Shown here piece by piece: positions 1 to 4,693 of a stretch of DNA of 5,992 nucleotides (position 1 is its first letter; each line of letters starts with the position of its first letter). The DNA is from Frankiaceae bacterium (GTDB taxonomy: Bacteria; Actinomycetota; Actinomycetes; JAVEEB01): contig JAVEEB010000030.1 in the NCBI GenBank assembly GCA_030840665.1, positions 1-5,992 of the forward strand. Direction: 5' to 3'. Position numbers and translations under genes: made by a program. The notes below the pieces were generated by a model. It saw only the letters and a list, made by a program, of their open reading frames with translations, ran no database searches and was not told where the DNA came from.

Positions 1-430
1 ACACCGTCAGTACAACGCCCGCTGGCTCCCAGTCTGGCCGCGAGCACGACAAGCGCAGCTCCCCCGGCGGGGCGGGCAGAACCCAGGTGGCAGGTGTCGC
101 GGGGGCCGGATTGCCGCCGCCCCAGCGCTCGCCGTACTTGTAGTTGACGTACGTCCCGTCCACGGTGCTGCTACTGACCCGCAGCACAACGCCGGCCCCG
201 GTTGCCGCGACCGACTTCCTCGAGACGGAAATCCCTTCGGGCGTACAGGCAACGTCCACGGCGGTCGGAGTCCCAATGGGCGCCGACGCAGCCGCCGACG
301 TGGCCAGATGCGCTGGCGTGGGGCTTGTCGTCTGCGCACCGGCGATGGGCTGAGCGGCGTGCGATTGAGTGCAGCCCGCCAACGTGAGGACAGCGCCGAT
401 AACGGCCGCCCTTGTTCGGATGCCAGTGAT
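1..430 (-). CDS. Putative secreted lipoprotein, 3' end outside window, apparent ATC start
   Basis: An open frame of 143 codons runs from 430 to the window edge with no stop. It begins ITGIRTRAAVIGAVLTLAGC: a short n-region with two arginines, a hydrophobic core and a lipobox (LAGC) with the lipidated Cys at residue 20. This is a textbook type II signal peptide. The region after the Cys (about residues 21-58) is Ala/Thr/Pro/Ser-rich and looks like a flexible tether, followed by a more structured part with cysteines at 62 and 129 that could pair. I do not recognise the family. The frame is closed upstream by TGA at 448-446, and no ATG, GTG or TTG lies between that stop and the signal peptide. 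The ATC at 430-428 sits 8 nt after a purine-rich GAAGAGGGG (447-439), a plausible ribosome binding site, so I take ATC as the start. A frameshift from a GTG at 468 is the alternative. It is separated from the EIIC gene by a terminator and is probably not part of the PTS operon. Confidence 0.7.
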   Translation of the reverse strand, partial: MTGIRTRAAVIGAVLTLAGCTQSHAAQPIAGAQTTSPTPAHLATSAAASAPIGTPTAVDVACTPEGISVSRKSVAATGAGVVLRVSSSTVDGTYVNYKYGERWGGGNPAPATPATWVLPAPPGELRLSCSRPDWEPAGVVLTV

Positions 431-438
431 GGTGGTGT

Positions 439-447
439 CCCCTCTTC
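439..447 (-). promoter_or_regulatory. Ribosome binding site supporting the ATC start
   Basis: Read on the minus strand, GAAGAGGGG lies 8 nt before the ATC at 430-428. It resembles a Shine-Dalgarno sequence with normal spacing. It is the main reason to place the lipoprotein start at ATC rather than to call the gene broken. Confidence 0.45.
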
Positions 448-559
448 AGGCCGAGGTTGGACGGTCACTGCACCGCGACGGTTCCGCGCATGTCACGCGA
501 GATCCACCGCGCGAGCGGGACGAGTCCGTGGACATCCCTCAAAGACGTCTGCGACGACG

Positions 560-594
560 AAGGGTGCCGGGCCATCTGGCCCGGCACCCTTTTT
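560..594. terminator. Strong intrinsic hairpin terminator between EIIC and lipoprotein genes
   Basis: The arm AGGGTGCCGGGCC (561-573) pairs perfectly with 578-590 across a 4-nt ATCT loop, and A560/T591 extends the stem to 14 bp. A T run follows on the plus strand (590-594). On the minus strand, the direction of both flanking genes, the hairpin is followed by TCGTCGT rather than a U tract, but ACGACGA before the hairpin can pair with it and lengthen the stem around a small A bulge. It lies 18 nt beyond the EIIC stop codon, so it most likely ends the regulator-EIIC transcript. The U tract would also stop antisense transcription entering EIIC. Confidence 0.8.
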
Positions 595-611
595 CGTCGT
601 TGCTGAACTGG

Positions 612-2033
612 CTAGGTGGTGACTGCCTGGCCGCTGCCGGCGCGCGCGCCTGCGTCGAGGTCGATCGACCCATCGTCGGGCGACCCGACCCCGGCGACCT
701 CGTCGGGTTCGCGTCCCGGCGTCATGAGGTTCCACTTGCGGATCGCGAAACTGAAGATGGCGTAGTAGATCACCGCGTAGACGACGCCGACCACGAGCAG
801 CAGGAGGGGATTCTGCGCCTTGCCGTAGTTGATGACGAAGTCGATGAAGCCGGCCGAGAAGCCGAACCCATCATGGATCCCCATTGCCGTGACCACGGCC
901 AGTGAGATACCGGTGAGCACGGCGTGGATCCCGAACAGCACAGGTGCCACGAACAGGAACGAGAACTCAAGCGGTTCGGTCACGCCGGTGAGGAACGACG
1001 TGAGAGCGCCGGCGAGGAGGATGCCGCCGACAGCCTTGCGGCGGTCGACGCGCGCCGCCTGCCACATCGCGATGGCCGCTGCCGGAAGGCCGAACATCAT
1101 GACGGGGAAGAAGCCCGTCATGAACTGGCCGGCGGTCCGGTCACCTGCGAAGAAGCGCGTCAGGTCACCGTGTGTGACTACTTTCGTCACCGGATTGGTG
1201 TAGTCACCGACGGTGAACCACGCGACCGAGTTCACGATGTGATGCAGGCCGAACGGCAGCAGTGCGCGGTTGACGACGCCGAAGATTCCGGCGCCGAGTG
1301 CGCCGCTCTTGATGGCCTCGTTGCCGCCCCAGTTGATCACAGCCGAGACAGGGATCCAGGCGAACGCCATGACGACGCCGAGGACGACGCAGGTCGCCGC
1401 CGTAACGATCGGAACGAAACGGCGCCCGCCGAAGAACGCCAGATATGGCGGCAGCTTTATCCGGTAGTACCGCTGGAAGAGCAATGCCGTGATGATGCCG
1501 ACGATGATGCCGCCGAGGACATAGGTCGGGTTGGACGCGCCCATGTTGAGGCTGGGCGTCGACAGCGCCTTGACGGTGAAAGTGCCGTCAGGGTTGGCGA
1601 CCCCACTTGATGATCCGCCCGTGAACTGGGTAACGCTGTCCTTAATGCGCGTCGGGACGGCGGAGTTCGTGTAGAAGACGTACATCGACACGTAATGGAA
1701 GGTCATGTAACCGACAACAGCGGCGAGGGCCGTGGAGCCGTCGGCCTTGCGAGCGAACCCGATGGCCACACCCACGGCGAACAGCAGGGGTAGCCAGGAG
1801 AACAAGGCATTTCCGGCCGTGGCCATGACGTTAGCGACCGGGTTGACCCAGGCGACGTGCTTCGAAAGCCCGTCCGCGCCGAGAACGTCGGGCTGGCCGA
1901 GGCGCAGGAGCAGCGCAGCCGCGGGGAGCACGGCGATCGGCAGCATGAGGCTGCGCCCGATGCGCTGAAACAGTGCCAACGGTGAATTGCCGGTGCGCGG
2001 GGCTGGAAGCCCGTCGGACACCATTGCTGTCAT
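612..2033 (-). CDS. nagE: PTS permease EIIC, N-acetylglucosamine/glucose family (NagE-type)
   Basis: This is the membrane component that carries the sugar across the cytoplasmic membrane while EIIB phosphorylates it. The 473-residue product aligns from memory with the EIIC part of E. coli NagE along its length: FQRIGRSLMLPIAVLPAAALLLRLGQPD (about 22-49; E. coli FQRLGRALQLPIAVLPVAALLLRFGQPD), FFGGRRFVPI (about 200-209), GLHHIVNSVAWF (262-273), GDLTRFFAGDRTAGQFMTGF, the sugar-binding motif GVTEPLEF (350-357), and MGIHDGFGFSAG. Many hydrophobic segments fit a multi-pass permease. It stops after the TPGRE sequence where E. coli NagE continues into EIIB, so EIIB is a separate protein here (3039-3272); the tail after TPGRE is acidic and Gly-rich. 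A stretch at about 121-165, rich in Ser/Thr/Gly/Asn, is longer than the E. coli loop. ATG 2033 overlaps the regulator's stop (ATGA) and is preceded by GGAGG (2044-2040), 6 nt away. N-acetylglucosamine is the favoured substrate; glucose or glucosamine cannot be excluded. Confidence 0.93.
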   Translation of the reverse strand: MTAMVSDGLPAPRTGNSPLALFQRIGRSLMLPIAVLPAAALLLRLGQPDVLGADGLSKHVAWVNPVANVMATAGNALFSWLPLLFAVGVAIGFARKADGSTALAAVVGYMTFHYVSMYVFYTNSAVPTRIKDSVTQFTGGSSSGVANPDGTFTVKALSTPSLNMGASNPTYVLGGIIVGIITALLFQRYYRIKLPPYLAFFGGRRFVPIVTAATCVVLGVVMAFAWIPVSAVINWGGNEAIKSGALGAGIFGVVNRALLPFGLHHIVNSVAWFTVGDYTNPVTKVVTHGDLTRFFAGDRTAGQFMTGFFPVMMFGLPAAAIAMWQAARVDRRKAVGGILLAGALTSFLTGVTEPLEFSFLFVAPVLFGIHAVLTGISLAVVTAMGIHDGFGFSAGFIDFVINYGKAQNPLLLLVVGVVYAVIYYAIFSFAIRKWNLMTPGREPDEVAGVGSPDDGSIDLDAGARAGSGQAVTT

Positions 2034-2821
2034 GGGTTTCCTCCACTAGATCGTGAGTTGTCGGTCGGGGTCCCGACCGTCCTGCGGTACGGAAGAGCGG
2101 GTTTGGTGAGCGGGACCCAGAGCTTGTATCTGTCCGCGCGGTACATCGATTGCGCGTATTCGACGCGGACGTCGTCGCTGTAGGAGTGGCGCCGCATGCG
2201 AAGCACGACGCCGCCCGTGGAAATCTGCAACAGCCCGGCAGTGGTTGCATCCGCCGAGCCTGCTTCGATGCTCTGTTCACCCCACGTGAGTACAACGCCG
2301 TACTTCTCCGCGAGTAACAGGTAGAGCGACGTGCCGGCCAGATCCGATTGCTGAAGAGTCGGGACGACGCGTTCAGGCAGATAGACGACTTCCAACGCCA
2401 TCGGGATGTCGTCCGCGAAGCGCAACCGCTCGATGCGGACCACGGTTTCGCCGACAGTGATCTCGAGCTCTCGCGCGAGGTGCGGAGTGGCCACCACGCG
2501 CTCGAGTGCGATCGTTGTCGACCCCGATTGCATGCCACGGGTGCGCATGTCCTCCGTGAAGGAGGCGAGGCGCACCTGCAGTTCCATCTTGGGACGGGAA
2601 ACGAATGTGCCCCGACCCGCGACGCGGTAGAGGCGGCCCTCGGCCACCAGGCTGTCGACAGCCTGCCGAACGGTCATCCGGGACAGCCCATGGCGGTCTG
2701 ACAGTTCGCGCTCCGACGGGATCGGCGCGTTCACTGTCCCTTCGAGCTCGATGAAATCGAGCAGGATGTCGCGCAGCTGGTGGTACTTGGGTACCGGGCT
2801 CCGCGGGTTGATGGCGCTCAT
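2030..2821 (-). CDS. GntR-family (HutC/UTRA) regulator, NagR/DasR-like
   Basis: This is a 263-residue DNA-binding regulator, the usual length for the HutC subfamily. The winged helix-turn-helix covers about residues 10-75: PKYHQLRDILLDF, then IPSERELSDRHGLSRMTVRQ (34-53), then LVAEGRLYRVAGRGTFV (58-74), the wing motif typical of NagR and DasR. Residues about 90-235 form a UTRA effector domain, which in NagR/DasR binds glucosamine-6-phosphate or N-acetylglucosamine-6-phosphate. I chose ATG 2821, preceded by GAAGG (2830-2826). A longer frame reaches ATG 2896, but its extra 25 residues are Pro/Ser-rich, lie before the normal N-terminus, and would be coded by the operator palindrome. The gene overlaps EIIC by 4 nt and is co-transcribed with it. 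The palindrome at 2874-2895 in its 5' region implies autoregulation as well as control of the divergent EIIB operon. Assignment to NagR/DasR is inference from domain sequence, operator and neighbours. Confidence 0.9.
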   Translation of the reverse strand: MSAINPRSPVPKYHQLRDILLDFIELEGTVNAPIPSERELSDRHGLSRMTVRQAVDSLVAEGRLYRVAGRGTFVSRPKMELQVRLASFTEDMRTRGMQSGSTTIALERVVATPHLARELEITVGETVVRIERLRFADDIPMALEVVYLPERVVPTLQQSDLAGTSLYLLLAEKYGVVLTWGEQSIEAGSADATTAGLLQISTGGVVLRMRRHSYSDDVRVEYAQSMYRADRYKLWVPLTKPALPYRRTVGTPTDNSRSSGGNP

Positions 2822-2873
2822 GGCACCTTCGGGTTTTTGGGGGGTTGCCCCGGGGCTGGAAATTGATAGTGTC

Positions 2874-2895
2874 TGGACCGGTCTAGACCGGTCCA
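2874..2895. promoter_or_regulatory. Perfect 22-bp palindromic operator, NagR/DasR (dre)-like
   Basis: TGGACCGGTCT is followed directly by its exact reverse complement, ending TCCA, giving a 22-bp palindrome without a spacer. The central GGTCTAGACC is the core of the DasR-responsive element (roughly ACTGGTCTAGACCAGT) and resembles NagR sites. It lies between the divergent regulator-EIIC and EIIB-EIIA units, so one bound dimer could repress both. The outer bases extend symmetry beyond the usual 16-bp site. Confidence 0.85.
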
Positions 2896-2904
2896 TACGA
2901 CGGG

Positions 2905-2933
2905 ACTAGATCACTGCCAGAATCGGATGTCAA
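2905..2933 (-). promoter_or_regulatory. Probable promoter of the regulator-EIIC unit
   Basis: On the minus strand a perfect -35 TTGACA (2933-2928) is followed by a 17-nt spacer and a -10-like TCTAGT (2910-2905, 4 of 6 matches to TATAAT). Transcription would start near 2898, just before the 22-bp operator, giving a leader of about 75 nt to the ATG at 2821. Bound repressor would then block initiation or early elongation. Confidence 0.55.
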
Positions 2934-3026
2934 GAGGGTGAGCCCAGCGACGCGCGGGGGAAACCCGAAGTGGATCAGCACGTCCCGGGACAGCGGCTCC
3001 AGGCCACTGTGCGGGCACCTCGAAAC

Positions 3027-3031
3027 AGGAG
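3027..3031 (+). promoter_or_regulatory. Ribosome binding site that fixes the EIIB start
   Basis: AGGAG lies 7 nt before GTG 3039. It supports this start over the in-frame GTG at 2970. Confidence 0.6.
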
Positions 3032-3038
3032 TTGTGGC

Positions 3039-3272
3039 GTGGACAAGGCGCAGCAGATCATCGCGGGGCTCGGCGGGGCGGACAACATCATCGAGATCGA
3101 GCCCTGCATCACGCGGCTCCGCACCGAGGTGCGCGACGGCACCCGGGTCGACGAGAAGGCCCTCAAGGCGGCGGGAGCCCATGGGGTGCTGAAGTCGGGC
3201 AATGTCGTCCAGGTGATCGTGGGGCCTGAGGCCGACACGCTCGCGTCGGACATCGAGGACTACCTGGCATGA
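3039..3272 (+). CDS. PTS EIIB subunit, stand-alone, glucose/GlcNAc family
   Basis: This is a small cytoplasmic phosphocarrier of 77 residues that takes phosphate from EIIA onto a cysteine and passes it to the sugar bound in EIIC. The motif IEPCITRLR places the phosphorylated Cys at residue 23, matching AIDACITRLR in E. coli NagE; AAGAHGVLKSGNVVQVIVGPEA (44-65) matches the following strand-helix region. The start is GTG 3039, with AGGAG (3027-3031) 7 nt before it. An in-frame GTG at 2970 would add 23 residues with no resemblance to the family, which normally begins at the helix containing VDKAQQIIAGLGG. The gene overlaps EIIA by 4 nt (ATGA), so the two are probably translationally coupled. In Streptomyces the equivalent lone EIIB is called NagF. 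Its partner EIIC is on the opposite strand at 612-2033, a separation of domains that are fused in E. coli. Confidence 0.93.
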   Translation: MDKAQQIIAGLGGADNIIEIEPCITRLRTEVRDGTRVDEKALKAAGAHGVLKSGNVVQVIVGPEADTLASDIEDYLA

Positions 3273-3730
3273 GTCTGGCCGTCATCGCACCGGTCACCGG
3301 CACCGTCATCGGCCTCGGCCGGGTGCCCGATCCCGTCTTCGCCGACGCCATGGTCGGTCCAGGGACGGCCATCGACCCCGACCGTGTGGTGGGCGAGGCG
3401 CTGTCGCCCATCGCAGGACGCCTAGTGAAGCTGCATCCGCACGCATTCGTCGTGGTGGACGACACGTCCGGGGCCGAACGTGGCGTCCTCGTCCACCTCG
3501 GGATCGACACCGTGCAGCTCGAAGGCGCCGGTTTCGAGTTGCTGGTCGCCGAAGGTGACGTGGTCGCCGCCGGCCAGCCGGTCGTACGGTGGAATCCTGC
3601 TGACATCGAGGCCGGTGGCCGCTCACCCGTGTGCCCGATCGTCGCGTTGGGTGCCGAGGCGGGCGATCTGGCGGACGTCCTCGAGGCCGGGTCTGTGAAG
3701 TCCGGCGACCCGTTGATGACGTGGGCATGA
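3269..3730 (+). CDS. crr: PTS EIIA subunit, glucose family (Crr-like)
   Basis: This is a soluble 153-residue protein that accepts phosphate from HPr and donates it to EIIB. It begins with the family pattern APVTGTVIGLGRVPDPVFAD, continues with LSPIAGRLVKLHPHAF containing the supporting active-site His58, and has VLVHLGIDTVQLEG with the phosphorylated His76, equivalent to His90 of E. coli EIIA-Glc. The later ELLVAEGDVVAAGQPV (91-106) is also family-typical. The length is close to that of Crr (about 169 residues) without its N-terminal extension. ATG 3269 overlaps the EIIB stop by 4 nt and its own TGA overlaps the next gene's ATG. It is a separate protein here, whereas E. coli NagE carries EIIA at its C-terminus. 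Whether it also acts as a global regulator, as Crr does in enteric bacteria, cannot be judged from sequence. Confidence 0.94.
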   Translation: MSLAVIAPVTGTVIGLGRVPDPVFADAMVGPGTAIDPDRVVGEALSPIAGRLVKLHPHAFVVVDDTSGAERGVLVHLGIDTVQLEGAGFELLVAEGDVVAAGQPVVRWNPADIEAGGRSPVCPIVALGAEAGDLADVLEAGSVKSGDPLMTWA

Positions 3731-4386
3731 GCACGCTGCGGGCCGCGATCTTCGACCTCGACGGGACGCTTGTCGCCACCGAGGAGCACAACCAGGTCGT
3801 CTGGCGTGCCTTTCTCGCGCAGCGTGGCCACACGTGGGACGACGCCGAGCTCTCGGCGCTCGTGCTCGGCCGGCGCGGGATCGATGTCTTCCGCGAACTC
3901 GGTCACGTGTTTCCCGGTGAAGAGCCGGAGGCCTTGTACGCCGAGATTCTCGCGGTCGACGAGCGGATGCGGCAGCCCGAGCCGGCGGCGCCGATCCCGG
4001 GAGCGGTGGACCTCGTCCGGCAACTGGCGGCGAGTGGTGTGACGGTGGCTCTCGTCACTTCCCGCTGGCGGTCCGGGGCTGAGGAAATCCTGCAGGAACT
4101 CGGGATTCTGCAACATTTCGGTCTGCTCGTGACCGCGGAAGACGTCGCGCGCGGCAAGCCACATCCCGACGGGTGGCTCTTTGCGCTCGAGCGCCTCGGT
4201 ATCACTGCGGACGAGGCGATCGCGTTCGAGGACAGCGTCCCGGGCGTGGTGTCAGCCACCGCCGCAGGTCTTCGTACCGTGGCCGTCACTCCTGCACCCA
4301 CGGCTGAGGTCATCACGCTTGCGCAGCGCGTTGTTGCCGATCTCACCACGGTCGACGTCGTGTCCTTGCAGTCGTTCCCCCACTGA
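3727..4386 (+). CDS. HAD-superfamily phosphatase (beta-phosphoglucomutase/Gph-like)
   Basis: The 219-residue product has all four haloacid dehalogenase motifs: FDLDGTL with nucleophile Asp10 and general acid/base Asp12; VTS (110-112) as motif II; GKPHPD with Lys144 as motif III; and AFEDSVPGV with the magnesium-binding pair Glu168-Asp169 as motif IV. The helical region at about 17-90 is a C1-type cap, as in subfamily I enzymes such as phosphoglycolate phosphatase and beta-phosphoglucomutase. It should hydrolyse, or perhaps isomerise, a small phosphorylated metabolite in the cytoplasm. The start ATG overlaps the EIIA stop by 4 nt, so it is made together with PTS proteins. This suggests a sugar phosphate substrate, perhaps to relieve accumulation of imported sugar phosphate or to tune the inducer that the GntR regulator senses. 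That role is inference; the exact substrate cannot be read from the motifs. Confidence 0.88.
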   Translation: MSTLRAAIFDLDGTLVATEEHNQVVWRAFLAQRGHTWDDAELSALVLGRRGIDVFRELGHVFPGEEPEALYAEILAVDERMRQPEPAAPIPGAVDLVRQLAASGVTVALVTSRWRSGAEEILQELGILQHFGLLVTAEDVARGKPHPDGWLFALERLGITADEAIAFEDSVPGVVSATAAGLRTVAVTPAPTAEVITLAQRVVADLTTVDVVSLQSFPH

Positions 4387-4415
4387 ACCGACCGAGCAAG
4401 CCCTGCACGTGATCT

Positions 4416-4421
4416 GAGAGG
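4416..4421 (+). promoter_or_regulatory. Ribosome binding site for HPr
   Basis: AGAGGA lies 7 nt before ATG 4430. It favours that ATG over the TTG immediately upstream at 4427, which would add a single residue. It lies in the only real gap (43 nt) inside the plus-strand operon. Confidence 0.5.
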
Positions 4422-4429
4422 AACTGTTG

Positions 4430-4693
4430 ATGGCGGAGCGTCGAGTTGTCGTGGCACCCGGAGTCGGCCTGCACGCACGACCGGCGGCGCTCTTTGTCAA
4501 GGCCGCAGGAGCAACAGGACTGCCGGTGACGATCGCCAGGGACGGCGCTCCCGCGGCAGATGCTCGCAGCATTCTTTCCGTGCTGTCATTGGATGTTCGC
4601 GGCGGCGAAGAGGTCGTGCTGACCGCCGAAGGGGACAACGCCGAGTCGGCGCTGGACCAGTTGTCGACGATCCTCACGAGCACCGATGCGTGA
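4430..4693 (+). CDS. ptsH: Phosphocarrier protein HPr
   Basis: HPr takes phosphate from Enzyme I and hands it to EIIA. The 87-residue product has the standard length and the active-site motif GVGLHARPAALFV, with phosphorylated His15 and Arg17 at the canonical positions. The ARSILSVLSLDV region (45-56) corresponds to the KSIMGVMSL helix of other HPr proteins and places Ser47 at the site equivalent to regulatory Ser46 of Firmicutes HPr. That serine is used only where an HPr kinase exists, and none is visible here. The gene follows the phosphatase by 43 nt and its 3' end overlaps the Enzyme I start by 8 nt. Presence of ptsH beside the sugar-specific genes suggests this locus supplies its own general phosphotransfer proteins. 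Confidence 0.96.
   Translation: MAERRVVVAPGVGLHARPAALFVKAAGATGLPVTIARDGAPAADARSILSVLSLDVRGGEEVVLTAEGDNAESALDQLSTILTSTDA

Noticed and set aside
7..468. 153-codon minus-strand frame from GTG 468
   Set aside because: It is Arg/Pro-rich with no domain sense. It overlaps, in another frame, the lipoprotein frame that has a signal peptide and ordinary composition. Only its GTG is kept as an alternative in the frameshift explanation.
369..905. 178-codon plus-strand open frame over the terminator and EIIC 3' end
   Set aside because: It crosses the terminator and is antisense to conserved EIIC sequence; its composition is not protein-like.
2863..2889. Plus-strand promoter TTGATA (2863-2868) with TAGACC (2884-2889)
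   Set aside because: The spacer is 15 nt and the -10 is poor and inside the operator palindrome, so it is too weak to list as a feature.
2822..2896. N-terminal extension of the GntR regulator from ATG 2896
   Set aside because: The added residues are low-complexity and the 5' end is the operator palindrome itself. The start at 2821 gives the normal family N-terminus.
2982..2991. 10-bp palindrome GTCCCGGGAC in the EIIB leader
   Set aside because: It is short, G/C-only at its centre and expected by chance in DNA of this composition; nothing ties it to regulation.
2970..3038. N-terminal extension of EIIB from GTG 2970
   Set aside because: It has no similarity to EIIB proteins, and a good AGGAG site supports GTG 3039.
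3163..4164. 333-codon minus-strand open frame
   Set aside because: It lies antisense to EIIB, EIIA and the phosphatase, all of which have clear motifs. High-GC genes commonly produce long antisense frames.
4427..4429. TTG as HPr start
   Set aside because: It adds one residue only. ATG 4430 has better spacing from AGAGGA and puts the active histidine at the canonical position 15.
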